DNA of 64,000 nucleotides from Chelydra serpentina (GCA_037349315.1 JBAIAC010000027.1:17097501-17161500); one strand, 5' to 3'. Counted from the first letter of the stretch, positions 1-37,287 are shown. Made by a program: numbers and translations. The notes: generated by a model from the letters alone, not told the origin.

Positions 1-24810
<24,810 letters not shown>

Positions 24811-24832
24811 AACACACAATGCCAATTGTTCC

Positions 24833-24862
24833 TTTATATAGTGTCACCGAGGAGTAAAAATA
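24833..24862 (-). promoter_or_regulatory. MYL10: MYL10 core promoter: TATA box and MEF2-like core
   Basis: The minus strand reads CTATATAAAGG at 24841-24831, a strong TATA box. It lies about 70 nt upstream of the inferred ATG, so transcription would begin near 24805-24812. At 24862-24855, 15 nt further upstream, the minus strand carries TATTTTTA, the core of a MEF2 site, although both flanking bases differ from consensus. A CAGATG E-box lies at 24941-24936. TATA, MEF2 and E-box elements together are typical of striated-muscle promoters. The motifs are seen directly; their use is inferred. Confidence 0.7.
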
Positions 24863-25825
24863 TGCCTGCTCCAAGTTTAGACAATAGATGCAAGATTGGA
24901 AAAGTGCGGTAATTGGATCCCAATACCATTTCAAGCATCTGTTCCACGCAGGGCTTTTGCTTTCACATAAATACTGTAGCAGATAAGTAGATAGGCACTT
25001 GGGATACAATTGTGCAGTCCTCGCAATGAGCCAGAGCTGAAGGGGCTTCCCCATGTGCTTCTAAACGGTGAATACAAGCACTCACTAAAAAGGATTGTAG
25101 ATTGTCAAGGCCTCCTGGAAAGGCAGAAAGAGGGAAGCACTGAGACTCCTTGAGAAAGTGCAGAAGAAACCAGCAGTGATTTGTGGCCATCACGACTGCT
25201 CAGAACTAGAGAGAGAGGCTGGAACTGAACCATCACAGCCCTCCCTAGTGATTCCCAAATGGAGACAAAGAACGCCAGCCACAGCCCAACCATGTCATCA
25301 ACCCAAACACCATTGTGGCACTTACCTGATGTTCTACGGGTGGCCCCTTCGAGTGTGGGAAAGTAACCAGTCTGTACGAAACTCACCCTTTGCATGACAT
25401 GGACGACCCTGTATAGTTAAACCCATTATTAATCATTGTTTGTTTTTAATTTACATTTGTTTAAATCGAGATCTCAGCCCTGCTATGTGTAGCACATGGC
25501 AGGCTGCTGCCCCTGCCCAGACCCCCAGTAAGGTCAATGAAGCTCCCTGCAGATATAGCAGTAATTGGGGTAAAACACTCGAAGATCATTGTACTGAAGG
25601 ATGGCACCCAGTGTGATTTTCCGATTACTTCCATAAAGGCGTCCGTGGGCCAGACCCTCAGCTAGTGTGAATCGATGGCGATCCATGGACTTTAAAGCAT
25701 GGAACACTAAGCACAGGTAGCAGGCTAAATATAGTGTGCGCCTGGTTTATTGCAGGGGCCTTGTTGTAGATTCATTGCTTTAACTGAAATGCACCAATTG
25801 TTAGAAAGCAGGAAACAAGAGTACA
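24863..25825. other. MYL10 upstream flank, no repeat recognised
   Basis: About 1 kb upstream of the core promoter without a recognised repeat, in contrast to the repeat-dense surroundings. It holds the CAGATG E-box at 24936-24941 and GATA-type motifs (CAGATAAGTAGATAGG on the plus strand) near 24978-24993. Small overlapping ORFs on both strands have no recognisable product. Confidence 0.4.
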
Positions 25826-25829
25826 AAAT

Positions 25830-25935
25830 GTATCTCATGTTCTGTACAGTGCCTGACACAATGGGGCCCCAATCCATGACTGGGTGCCTCTAGGTGCTGC
25901 TACAATACACATACATAATAAAATAAAATAATAAT
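25830..25935 (+). mobile_element. SINE tail
   Basis: GTACAGTGCCTGACACAATG, GGGGCCCCAATCCATGACTG, then a poly-AATAA end: the 3' tail of the tRNA/CORE-type SINE. Confidence 0.75.
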
Positions 25936-26022
25936 GGAATATTTTTAAAAGGAAAAAAATTATCTCCTGGCTATGGAACGTTGCTATAAATCCAGTAAGG
26001 CTAGAAATTCAGAAAATACATA

Positions 26023-26132
26023 GAGCCAAATTCTGCTTCCTTTTATACTAGTGAAAATCCAGAGTAAATCAAAGGATTTCAGTGGAGTTACTCTGGATTT
26101 ACATCAATGTAACTGAGAGCAGAATCTGACGC
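26023..26132. repeat. Palindromic MITE-like repeat
   Basis: The arms GAGCCAAATTCTGCT and AGAGCAGAATCTGAC are inverted. The inner arms AATCCAGAGTAAATC and AGTTACTCTGGATTTAC are also inverted, around a CAGTGGAGT centre. Relatives are at 33606-33715, 57595-57695 and 62412-62520. Confidence 0.7.
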
Positions 26133-26239
26133 ATTAGCTGCAACCTCCATTCATGGAAAATGACGGTAGCCATTTCACAGAGATTTTCATTATCATTTCC
26201 ATATAGACACGCCCCCCCCCCCAAAAAAAACCAAACTAT

Positions 26240-26372
26240 TTTTATTATTAATTGTTCTCTTTATTTATTGTAGTGCTTAGGAGCCCCAGTCGTGTTCCAG
26301 GGCTCCATTGTGCCAGATGCTGTACAGACACTAAACAAAAGATGGTCCCTGTCACAAAGAGCTTACATGTAG
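26240..26372 (-). mobile_element. SINE tail, reverse orientation
   Basis: TTATTGTAGTGCTTAGGAGC, CCCAGTCGTGTTCCAGGG, TGTGCCAGATGCTGTACAGA and ACAAAGAGCTTACATG are the reverse of the common SINE tail. Confidence 0.75.
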
Positions 26373-26996
26373 TATCTAGAAGTATTTGTCTAGACAAATC
26401 CAGAGATACATCACTTTCATTAGAGGTGACACATATGTATCTGAAAATGCCAAATGCCCAGTGTCAAACTATGATTGAGTACCTCTCTCATTGTTCACGC
26501 ACACACAAATTCAATCCAACAACTCATCAGTTATCTTCGACTCTGTTAAAATGGGTCAGATCCTCAGTTCGTGTAAATTGGTGTAATTTTATTCAAGTCA
26601 ATGAGATACAACAGTTTACACTACCTGAAAATCTGGTATGTATATAGGAAAATACTTCATGTTTCCCGTTCTGTATTAGAGCAGAACCTAGACTAAAGAG
26701 CAGTGAAATATACAAAGAATGGGGGCAAATTCACTGCTGCGATCCATTTAACAATGATTCCTATGCTTGGAACCTACTTGTTGATCCTACCTGCTATAGT
26801 CTCCCCTCCTTTACATCTCTTCTCACAACTCACTTCAAGAAGGTTTACATAGTGCAGCTTCATGTAGGAGCTCAGAAACCACGATAATGGAAACAGTATA
26901 AATGCCTAAGATAAAGTAGAAACTGCATTTAAAAAGAACATGCTTTTTAGTCATGTGCTAATGTTAGTCTCCCAAGTAGCTGTATACTGCAATCAC

Positions 26997-27095
26997 ATTG
27001 GCCCTGATTCAACAAGGTGTTTAAGCAAACTGAAGTCAGACAAACCTGAAGTTAGGTGTGTGCTTATGTACTTTGCTGAATCAGACCCTTTGTTC
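26997..27095. repeat. Palindromic repeat
   Basis: GGCCCTGATTCAACAAGGTG pairs with TTTGCTGAATCAGACCC at the other end, and GTTTAAGCAAAC with GTGTGCTTATG in the middle. Confidence 0.65.
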
Positions 27096-27561
27096 TTTCC
27101 AGTGTCCAACCCTTCGCTGCGTGATCCACCTGCCGTTCATATCTTAAGTACGGCAAGCTCTTCAGCTGTTGTGTTTATAGCACTGTGAACAGCTACGGTG
27201 ATAACTAAGCAACAATAAGCAATGAACAATAAGTAAACTAATGAATCAATAAAAATATAATAAATAATTAGAATTCCATTGACTTAAGTGAAATTGTCCT
27301 GGTTGCAAATCCGAATGTAGGACAGCATTCATTATCCTGACTTGAGTGGAGTTACACCAGTGTAAACCCAATGTAGACTCAAACCCATGCAGTTCATTCT
27401 CCTGCAGCTGCTTGGTGGACAGCAGTGTACTGCAGGCTGAGTTCATTCAACTGAAAATTCAGAATAAGGCATCTGAGGATAAATTAATAGGATTTCAAAA
27501 GTTTACTGTGGTTGATGAGATAAAGGCTCTTTTTATTCAACACGTCACCCACTGATTTAGG

Positions 27562-27705
27562 CCCCCGTCCGGCAAAGCAGTTACGCATGTACTTAACATT
27601 AGGCAGTGAGCAGTCCTACTCTCTCATGAGCTGAAGAGTGTAATTGCTCATGTACTTAAGTTAAGCACACGCTTAAATGCTTTGCTAGACCTGAGCTTGG
27701 CCTTA
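27562..27705. repeat. Palindromic repeat
   Basis: GGCAAAGCAGTTACGCATGT with ACTTAAC is inverted against TAAGCACACGCTTAAATGCT. It is a decayed relative of 26997-27095. Confidence 0.55.
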
Positions 27706-27972
27706 ATCCTAACAATAATAATACACTGGCAGTTTTGCCCTTGACTTCAGTAGAGTCAGGATTTCACCCTGCCTATTTTGATTTCTTTTGCAGGAATATT
27801 TGCCTTTACAATTTAACCATTGTATGTATTTGTCTTAGCACTTGCATTATCAGAATTGTTTGTATTTTATTTTATTGTGATTTTGAAGGTGTTATGGTAT
27901 ATTATTATTTATTTATTATTATCATCTTCATCATCAATTTGTGACATTGCTTACTATGTTGATCTTCAGGTT

Positions 27973-28006
27973 TCATTCATAGAATCATAGAATCATTCTA
28001 TGTTGC
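27973..28006 (-). mobile_element. CR1 terminal scrap
   Basis: CATAGAATCATAGAATCATT is the reversed terminal octamer array of CR1, without recognisable body. Confidence 0.5.
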
Positions 28007-29022
28007 TTATTTTTCCTGCATTGATCTTTGGTTTTCTACATTTCTACATAGAGTTTCTACATTTAATTAATTCTTTCAAGCCAGTTTTTCAGGGTTTTTT
28101 AAAATAAAAAGACACGTTAGACTAAACCCACCCTGCATTATGTTTGTTACATGTGTGTAGTGAGAGCCCAAGCTCACCAGGTCCCTCTCTGCTTAGTCTA
28201 TAAAACAAATCCACAGAGGAATTCAGAGAGACATACGTCTTGGCTTTAAAGGTTTGCCTGCCTCTTGCAACTGCCTCCAAATTAGAGAAAGGCTCCAGAC
28301 TGGAAAGGGGAGGGAGAGGAGGGGGATAACATGAGGTCTGAAAAAGGAAGGCTTGAATTTAATTGCCCTAAAAATTTCAATCGTTCAATCTGGTAATTAG
28401 AGAGCTGGCTGATTCAGAAGGCAATTTCCTTTGGAAAAAACAACAAAGATAATTGATGCTAAGTGAGTATTGTACCTGAAATATTAAATACCAAACTTAA
28501 GTCTGCCTCTAGGGCCTTTTGTATTGCCCTTTTTTGATCTGTCTTTCTCCTTCTTTGTATTTTTCCCCTCATGTGGCTCATCAGAACAGGACACTCCTTT
28601 AGAGAGTTAGATTGTCACAGCGGCGGGTTTGATTTATTCGAAAATAAAATAATAACAGGAGGTCTCTGGTGATCCACTCTGGCCGAAATTTTTCTGCTGT
28701 AAAGTCCCCATGTCTCCTTGTCCTTAAGAATGGTTTGATGTGCTACCAAGGGTAATGATTTTCCTTACGATCTTCGAAATTCTTGCCAGAATGTCTTGTG
28801 TTTAACAACACAGCCTCTGATGCTCCAAGATGATTCCTTCCAGATAGACCCTTGCACGCAAGTGACTGCTTGGATCTGCTTGCAGGATGGGGGTCTCAGC
28901 GGGTTTCCTGGGCACAGCTCAAAACCTGTAACTGTTTAGCTCTTCAATGCTCAAACACTCAATAGTATAATAAATCAGAATACACCACACTCCCCACCGG
29001 CCTCTAACGGAAGATACCCTGG

Positions 29023-29146
29023 TAGGGTGACCAGACAGCAAGTGTGAAAAATCAGGACAGAGGGTGGGGGGCAATAGGGGCCTATATAAGAAAAAGACCC
29101 CAAAATCGGGACTGTCCCTATAAAATCAGGACATCTGGTCACCCTA
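29023..29146. mobile_element. 124-bp hAT-like MITE with 8-bp target duplication
   Basis: Starts TAGGGTGACCAGACAGCAAG and ends ACATCTGGTCACCCTA, inverted. The flanks are TACCCTGG (29015-29022) and CACCCTGG (29147-29154), a 7/8 target-site duplication. An 8-bp duplication points to the hAT superfamily. It is the same family as 50996-51107, in the opposite orientation. There is no coding capacity. Confidence 0.85.
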
Positions 29147-29164
29147 CACCCTGGAAAGAAGGAA

Positions 29165-29460
29165 GTTTAATTTCTACTCAATTTACAAATGCAGAAATTC
29201 ATGCAGAGGGAAGTCAGGTGACTTCTCCAAAGTCATATGATGAGTCAGTGGCAAAATTCAGGAGTTCTCATGCAGTGTCCTCTCTACATAGGTGCTGGAA
29301 CTATGGGTGCGGGGGGGGCTGCCGCACCCCCTGGCTTGAAGGGGTTTCCATTATATACAGGGTTTACAGCTCTCAGAACCCCCACTCTACAAATGGTTCC
29401 AGCTCCCCGCCTCTCTAGCCACTAGACAATGCTTCCTCTTTCCACAAAACCACCCTCCTT
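29165..29460 (-). mobile_element. SINE (MIR/CORE-like) interrupted by a hAT-like element
   Basis: AATTTACAAATGCAGAAATT, TCAGGTGACTTCTCCAAAGT and GAGTCAGTGGC are the antisense SINE body. After the insertion it resumes with GCCACTAGACAATGCTTCCT. Confidence 0.7.
29287..29409. mobile_element. 123-bp hAT-like MITE with perfect 8-bp target duplication
   Basis: Left end CATAGGTGCTGGAAC pairs with right end GTTCCAGCTCCCCG. The flanks CCTCTCTA (29279-29286) and CCTCTCTA (29410-29417) are identical. It splits a SINE. The ends resemble, at a distance, those of 50622-51153. Confidence 0.85.
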
Positions 29461-30114
29461 CCCTGAAGTGTGGTCATGCTCTTAAAAATATCCTTTAAAA
29501 TGGGCTTCCATGTTCATTCCCTCTCAGTGAGACCCTATCAAATGTCTTTGGCTGACAATGCCACTCTGTCAACTCAGCACTAGAATCTCATAACCCTGTC
29601 CTTTTTTGCTTCTGATACCGTCACCACCCGCACAGATCAAGTAACTAGAAGTTAGCCAGAAATCCTTTGTGGTCATCTGGGAGGCAGAATGGAAGCCAGA
29701 GCCCTTTCCCAGTTCTCTGGGTCCTCGGCATGAATAGAAATAACACTAAAGCTGTATGTGCTATACAGAAAATATGTGCACGTGAAAGAAATTTTGAGAT
29801 TAACAAATCTGATAACTGACACCTTCCCTCCTTGATCTATAGAACCCAAGTCACATTCAGTGATGTGGGCTTCCTCACAACATTTTGCCCTTCTAATGCG
29901 CCTCAACCCTGAACTGGTGGGACCAGCTCTAGCAAGAGAGAATTTCAGTCTTCATGTACCAGTCAGACCTTGGTCCCTGTGGGGGAAATTTAGCCTTGTA
30001 CAGAAAGGCCTATGCATCACCTCAAGTTAGGGTTTAAATGGGCTGTATGTTGATTCTCTGAAGAGGGGTGAGTTACTGCCATTATCTGGTGGGATGATCT
30101 CGCTATCTTTAGTA

Positions 30115-30332
30115 ACTATATGGTTACCCATCGCCATAGTATCTGAGCACCTCACAATATGCTCTGTGCGGTATCCCCAGTTTACAGATGGGAAACTGAG
30201 GCACAAGGATGCTACATGCTTTGCCCTAGGTCACACAGAATGTCTGTAGCAGAGCAAGGAATTGAACCCAAGTCTCCTATGTCCCAGGCTAGTATTCTAA
30301 CACCTGGACCATCTTTAATCCCCTTGCTAGGA
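30115..30332 (-). mobile_element. tRNA/CORE-type SINE, antisense
   Basis: CCATAGTATCTGAGCACCTC, TTTACAGATGGGAAACTGAG, GCCCTAGGTCACACAGAATG and GAATTGAACCCAAGTCTCCT are the reversed body of the SINE, well preserved. Confidence 0.82.
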
Positions 30333-30341
30333 GGAACCAGA

Positions 30342-30640
30342 CTGAGGGCTTGTCTATCTGGAGAGCTAGTGCGCGGCAAGCTGAGGTGTAAATGTACCAC
30401 ACTCTAGTGTGCCACGTGCTAACTCACCATGTGGACCCGGCTACTGTGCACTAAAGGTTCCAAAGGTCAAAGAGCACCAGGGAACTTTTCGTGCGAGGTA
30501 GCAGCGTCCACGAGATCACTTAGTGCACAGCATGCTAGAGAACTGTACATTTACACGGCAGCTTGCTGCGCACTATCCCTTTGTACAGCCGTGCCCGGAG
30601 AACACGGACTCATTTCACCTAGGCCAATGATTGCTAACTC
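30342..30640. mobile_element. DNA-transposon relic
   Basis: The left end GAGGGCTTGTCTATCTGGAG matches the TIR family of 4681-4943, and GCGGCAAGCTGAGGTGTAAA recurs inverted as TTTACACGGCAGCTTGCTGC near 30550-30570. The right terminus is not clear. Confidence 0.55.
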
Positions 30641-31864
30641 CTTAGTCACCACTGCCAACCAGAGCCAGAATTTCAAACGAGAAGTGAAAGACACTGCCTT
30701 CCCCTGAGCCATCCACTCTTCCTCAATTAGCTTAAATTAATTAGGGTCTCTATCCTTTCAGAGACAAGATGACCCCCTTTTCCTCCTCCTCCTTCAGCAG
30801 CTGGCAGCTGATTAAACCCCTGCTAACAAGGCCACGTTACACACTGAAGCTCAGAAAGCCCATTGGTGAATCTTGATCTGATTACTAAATTTCAAAGACT
30901 AGCAACGGGATCAGTGAGTCTCGGTGAGGTTAGTCTTACATGTACTGTAACTGGGACTGCTGACACCAAAGGAAGAGCTATTACAAATACCACTGCAAGC
31001 TTTTTAATAAATTAAACCACCATGAGTCCCGCTGAGAATCCGCTTCTCTTCCTCTATTGAGCAGGGACATGTAGCCCTATTTGGAAACATCCAAGGCAGC
31101 TGGGTTTCTGCAGTTTTAATTTAAGTTCTGTGCAGTTGTTGTTCAATGCAATGAAATGGACCTCTCTCTCTCTCTGAGAATTTATAGCCCCTATCCAATC
31201 TGACAAAAACGGTGTTCTTTTTTATACTTGGAGGTCATTTTATGTTACTTACAGTGTGTTGCACTGTGTCAAGTGGCATAACATAATGAAAAGCAGACTA
31301 ATGTAACTCAACCTGACAAGAGTGACATACTGTGATGTGGCCATAGAAGAATGCACTGTTGTCATTGTTTTGTATTTTATCTGATACCCACCTACGCATC
31401 AGACCTTTGTGTGGAATTCTGATGGATACTTTGTAGACTGGAAGTCTGATTCCCCTCTTGCTCACACCCGTTTCCTGTTGATGTAACTCCCCGGAGTTCA
31501 CTGGGTTACTCGGGATTTATATTAGGGCGAATCAGGCCCTAGATATTTATTCCTTACAAATAAAACTACATTAAAAGAACATCAAAGCTGGAAAGTGAAG
31601 CATTCAAAAGTCAGGAAATGACAATAGTACTATAGCTCCTGTACCCTTAACTCTGCCCGGTTGGGGGTATGCTTTACTGTCTTTTTTTCTGCAGGACCCA
31701 GCTTCATCCAGTGTGCAGGATGGATGGTGCTTAGCAAACAAAGTAGCTGTCCACTATTTCTTTTTATAGTCAACCTCTAGTGTTTGGTCCCATGCCTCAT
31801 TTACTGCACACCATCCAAATCATTGTCTGACTAAGCGTTTGCCCCCCCTATCTTTATAGGCTCT

Positions 31865-32062
31865 TGTATTGCACTAATTTCCATAGTATATGAGCTGCTC
31901 AAGAACAATAATGAAGTTATCTTCACAACACACCTATGAGGTTGAGGAGCATTGCTGTGCCCATGGTGCAGATTGGGAACTCAGGCACAGAAGAAGGGTC
32001 TTGCTGAAGGTCACAAAGGAACTCTGGGACAGAGGCAGGAATAGGTCCCACCCCAGTGCCAT
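31865..32062 (-). mobile_element. SINE (MIR/CORE-like), antisense, diverged
   Basis: CAAGAACAATAATGAAGTTA, ATTGGGAACTCAGGCACAGA and AAGGTCACAAAGGAACTCTG follow the order of the antisense SINE body. Confidence 0.65.
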
Positions 32063-32511
32063 ACACCACACACAATCCAACCTCAACAGTGAATGAAACA
32101 GATACCAGCTCATTTCATACCACCTCATACAACAACTGCAAGCAAAGCAGGACCCCAAACCAATTCACTACACAACCCTGCTTTGTTCTCCACCCCAACA
32201 GACCCAAAGAACATGCCAGAGGGTGTAGAAAATAAATATATGGCAAATGTCTAAGGACTGTACCATAAAGCATAAGCACAATGGAGGAGAGCTCAGTTTT
32301 TGCAAATATCTACCTTCATACAAATTCCTGGTTGAAATTTTTCATATGGTCCCTTACTAGTTCAAGCAGGTGACTATGTCTGGAATGGAACAAGGGATTC
32401 ATTGGTTTATTGGTCCCTTAGCCTACTATTCCCCCAGTAGAAACCAAGAGAGACCAATACAAACTAACAGACTAGTTGATGGATTACAATGGCGTCTACT
32501 GGGTCTTGTAG

Positions 32512-32800
32512 AATCATGGTCATAGAATTAAGGGCCTGAAGGGACCATTATAATCATCTAGCTTCACCTCCTGCATAACACATGCCACAGAATCTCAGAT
32601 AGTAATTCCTGCACCAAGCCGATACCTTGTGTTTGAGCTAGAGCATATTTTTGAAAGCCATCCAAACTAGATTTAAAGACATCCAGGGATGGAGAATCTA
32701 CCACATAACTTGGCAAGTTGTACCAGTGGTTAATTGCCCTCACTGTCAAAAATCTTCACCTTCCAGTCACTGGATCTTGTTGTGCCTTTGTCTGCTAGAT
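32512..32800 (-). pseudogene. Old CR1 LINE 3' end with ORF2 C-terminal scrap
   Basis: The minus-strand frame 32564-32749 includes AINHWYNLPSYVVDSPSLDV followed by FKSSLDGFQ, the C-terminus of CR1 ORF2. The plus strand shows GAATCATGGTCATAGAATTA and GGGACCATTATAATCATCTA, the reversed CR1 3' UTR. Stops and substitutions show an old copy. Confidence 0.8.
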
Positions 32801-33605
32801 TAAAAGGTATTTCTCTAAATTAATCTAATGTATTTACGGTTTCTGTTTGTGCACATACACCATTTCTGAAAAGTTTGGAATACATACAGCATGGTGGCTC
32901 CTAACTCTTTTGGGGAAACAGTATCAACTCACCAGGCTAAGACCTCAGCTGTGCTTGCATTTATACCTCTTCTGTCAGAGAGCCAGGACTGCAAAAATCT
33001 AGGCCACGAAATAATTTTGTTTACAAAAAATAATATTGGAATATAGACCCAGGGACTAAACTCATGCCATGCATTTTGTGGTTTAATTGCAGATGAATCC
33101 CAGAATGTGTGGATCACATGAGACTGAGGTTTGGAGTGGCTTCTGTTCCATTGCGGGCTAGAGCAAACATGCAACAGGGTCCCAGTGCAGATTTGAGGCT
33201 GCATGGTCATGAGGGTGTTTGCAACAGGGACTGCCAAGTGCGTGGCAATCCACCAAGCAAGTCCAGTGACAAAAGCTAGTTATACTAGTCTGCTTGATTG
33301 GAGATCCCTGGTTTACCAACCTGAGACTGATTTCCAGATACTGTCAGTAGGACACAGTAAAAGAGCGGTTATTCCATCAGAACAGTAGCTGTAAAATCTG
33401 GGAACCACAAAGAAAGTTTGCAGTTTCCTTTGGAAATGTCACCCACTCCTAATTCAATCCTTAGGCACTCTTCTCAGACATCGTTATGAGAGCAACATGG
33501 TGTGGCACAAAAGCAAACCCTCCTGTTGTGTACTAAAGAGGCAACCACACTCACCTCCTAGGCTTTAAATAGCATGACAAGCATAAGGAGCATTACACAG
33601 AAGCA

Positions 33606-33717
33606 ATGGGCCAGATTCTGAGCTGTCACATTAGTGTAAATCCAGAATAACCTCATGGAATTAGTAGAGTGACTCAGGATTTGCTGGGGCGTGTCAGATC
33701 AGAATCTGGCTCAATAG
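33606..33717. repeat. Palindromic MITE-like repeat
   Basis: GGGCCAGATTCTGAGC pairs with AGATCAGAATCTGGCTC. Inner arms GTGTAAATCCAGAATAAC and GTGACTCAGGATTTGC also pair. Confidence 0.65.
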
Positions 33718-36380
33718 TGTTTGTTTTTCTGTAGATGACAACACTAGACATTGCGGCCTTCTATCTGAGCCCAGGACCTGTCTGTGAGATGTGTCGTGGA
33801 GGGATGGGGTGGGAGTGCATTTTACAAGACCGGGGCAGCTCAGCTGTGATACAGGAGGACATCTCTTCTCACAGGTGTGAGAAATGATGGGGGGGGGGGC
33901 CAATCTTACAAGGCACTGAGCTCTTCTGAGAGCTGCTGAGCACTTTCAACTTCCAACCTCTTGAAACTGGGCCCTGAGTCACCATTGAAGTTCTTTGCTC
34001 AGAAACTGCTAACCTTGGTACGCTTCATGCTGAGCTGAGAGTTAATCAAGGTTTGTTTGTTTTTTAATCTAGGACCCCTCAAGCTAGACTGACATTCTGT
34101 TGGATGCAGGATATACAGTAATTGTGATGTGCCACTACTTGCTGTGCACCCAAGTCAGCTAGCTAACCTGGTCTGCATTCCACAAGCTTGAAAAGAGAGG
34201 AGCTATGTATGTATGCAGCCCATCTGGACGTACTGAGAGGTGACACATAAAGTCCCATGGATAACCTGGGATCCTGCTGCACCAGGCACCCAAGTGCCAA
34301 TTCAAACGTGGCATTCATATAAACCCCAGCATGGCCAATGCCAGTCATTCAAATATCACGTCAGCCCCCGAAAAATCACAAGGTGGTCTAAACACACACA
34401 AGAATTTTAAAAAAACATTTTTTTCAGCTTCTTGATTTTAAGCCTTTACCGTTCCTATGCTCAAGCTTGTCTCTGCAACCCTGAGAGCTAGAATGTGCCT
34501 TTTATTTTTCAAATGATGGCTGAGATTCTCACATGACTCCAGGAGCTAGAGCGTGAGACTCACGAGACACACAATAAAATCATGAGAGTTGGCAAAACTG
34601 AACTCCGCTGAATTCAGCGGGGGTGAACCTGTGATGTGACCCTCAGATCTCTCTTCAGTGGATGAAGGGCCCAGAAGCAGGAAGCGCAAAGTGGGGTGGG
34701 GGCAATCTGCCCACAATTCCCAATCTACTAGATGGCTATAGGCCCAGATAAATGGGTTGAAGTCAGAGTACCCAGAGGACATGTTGATTCAGTGCAAGTC
34801 CTGGACAATCTCCACTGTTGTGGCTCTTAAGGAAATTAACATTGCTCCCCTGTGAAGGAACCACAGGAAAGGATGGCACATATCTATCACCTGTTGTCCC
34901 CTGACACCCGGGGGAAATCCTCCCTCTGAGGCAGCTGCCCCATTGGGTCACTGGACTCCCCTGCACAGAAGCATAGTCAGGTCACCATCTGGCCCAGCCC
35001 AAAATGAGAGATGAAGGTTGTATCAAACATTGCAGGGCACCACTCAGAAGAATGGTTTGGCATTGCACGTATGCTGGATGTAAAAGAAACATGCCACAGC
35101 AACAACAATGAGGAACGGAGAGCAGTGAGACCAGGGGACAGAAGCAGATCCTCCCTGTTAGCCACCTTCCTGTGAGAAATCCAATGTACGAGGTCGACAC
35201 ACTTATTGCAAATGATCCTAGACACCAAAACCCAAAGCAAAGGACCGTAAGAGGCTCCAGCTCAATACAGACAGAAGTGGTTTCTGATTACACTGATAGC
35301 TCATTGAGCTGTCTGCATGGCTATTACTATATCCTACAAATTAGCCCGACCTGGCTCTCTGGGAGTTGCAGAATGAGCGTCTCCATCGTTGAAATGGCAG
35401 ATCCTGCAGTGGATGTTCTGCTGCCACATCGTGCAATCGATACCTTCCTGATTTCTTCAGCAGGGAAGCCCTTTGGGCACTATCACAATACAAAGAATAA
35501 ATAATAGCAATAATTCTAACAGAGGTGTGAATTCTTTGACCAAATTACACTCCTGATCCCTGATGCCTAGCCCACCCCCTCCATTTCCCCCCTGGCTTCT
35601 TATGCCCACTCTGCCCCTGTGTGTTATCGTACTGAGACTTGAGACAAGTCCCAGGAATCCTGCCAGGGGGAACACTTCTCCTTACCACCCTAAGGATGAA
35701 GTCTCTTGTCTCCAGTCTCTCTCCAGCTTTCTTTCCCTTCTTGCTGTGGCCCCTTTCCCTTCCCCAACCTCTCTATACCTCCCGTGACCTGCAGAGAATG
35801 AATCAATAGCCACCCTCCCAGCCAGAGGGTGGAGAACCTCCCCATCTGACCTCCTTCAATGGCTAGTCTCTGAGCACAGAGTCACTTTGGGCTCTGTGCC
35901 ATTTGTGCCGGCAACTCTCCTCCTGCTGCTTCCCTGCATTGGGAAGCCAGAGGACTGGCAGCAGGGGCAGATTGAGGAATGGAACGGGAGCAAGTCTTAG
36001 AAGCAGGACAGGTGAAGAGGGGACTTATTTCCAGCCTGGGAGAGATGGAGTGGGACAATCTCTACCCATGAATCCAAAGCCAGCCCTGCCTTCTTTGGTC
36101 ACAGCCGTTCCCAATTCCTTATCACGATGCCCCCTGCAGGCTTCCACCACTCTAAAGGAAACGTGAAACCTCCATACTGGCCAGGGTCAGAAAAGTGAAG
36201 CGTTCGACCTGCACTGGGGCTGCTCCCATGCTTAAGTGAAACGTGCTCAGATGTCTTGTTGGATGGAGCCAGAGTGCTTAGCACCTTGCAGGATCGAGCT
36301 ATAAATGAAAAATGATTATGACACCTTCTACGACTCCACCATATTTAACAGACATAAATGGCATGGCCTCCTCCATCTGT
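33718..36380. other. Intergenic stretch, no gene or repeat recognised
   Basis: Mixed-composition sequence. ORFs such as 35172-35504 (110 codons) and 35563-35787 have no family resemblance, no splice context and overlap ORFs on the other strand. Confidence 0.5.
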
Positions 36381-36384
36381 ATCC

Positions 36385-36534
36385 ATCTGTTGTTTTGCTT
36401 TTACATTGTCAGCTCTTTGGGGCAGGGTTTATCATTTTGTTCTGTGTTTGTACAGCGCCTAGCACCATGGGGGGTCCTGGTCCGTGACTGGGTGCTACTG
36501 AAAATACAAATAATAATAATAATAATAATAATAA
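36385..36534 (+). mobile_element. SINE tail
   Basis: GTCAGCTCTTTGGGGCAGGG, TACAGCGCCTAGCACCATGG and GTCCGTGACTGGGTGCTACT, then AAT repeats. Confidence 0.8.
36509..36534 (+). repeat. (AAT)n tail of a SINE-type repeat
   Basis: Eight AAT units ending a SINE tail (36385-36508). Similar AAT-rich stretches occur at 49171-49197 and 60284-60330. Confidence 0.85.
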
Positions 36535-37287
36535 ATGATATCAGGACAGCCCAGTCTGTGTCTATTGAGTTACTGAAAGTAAGCATCAAATTCAGAGAGG
36601 TGCTAAACTCCTGCTTTTCCCACTGACTCCACTGGAAGCTACAGTTGTTCAGAAGGCACTCAGCATCCCTGATTTAGCCCAGGGTACGTTTGCTTTCCCC
36701 TCCAGTGCACAATGTGAGGCAGCCAGTAGTATGACTATGAAAACCTCATCTGCCAGCATTGAGTGAGCCAGCGAGCGACATTTTGCAGGGTACATGTTAT
36801 CTTTCTCATACTGGTGCCACAGGGGGAGTAAAAACAAAACACAGAGCTGAATGTATTTCTAGCCAACGGAAATTTCATATTGAGGGTTACAGGCGCCCTG
36901 TGCCTCTTAAAAGCAGGTAATAAAATGCTGCTCTGAGTTACGAATTATATTTACATTTCCAGCATCCATACGGCTCATCTGGGGAAGGGGAGCTTTCAAA
37001 TGCTTTAGCAGCACAACCATGTCATGATTAGTTACAATTTTTGCTCTCTATAACAAGCAATTAATGCTGAGATGACTCTCTCCCTGCTCTGCTCAGTCTT
37101 CTCATTTTCCTCTAAAACTGACTCCCATTTGCCACTTCCAGGCCAGCTGAGTCAGTAGGTGCAACACTGCTATAATACAAACCAGCCTAGGAATGGCAAC
37201 AAACTGCCTTCCCCGAACTGTCCCCTCTAGGGTTCATAGGTGAGGCTGGAATTCATGACCAGATAACCCCTCTTCCAGATGCACTTA

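Noticed and set aside
35172..35504. 110-codon plus-strand ORF as a host exon
   Set aside because: No recognisable domain, no splice or promoter context, and overlapped by minus-strand ORFs.
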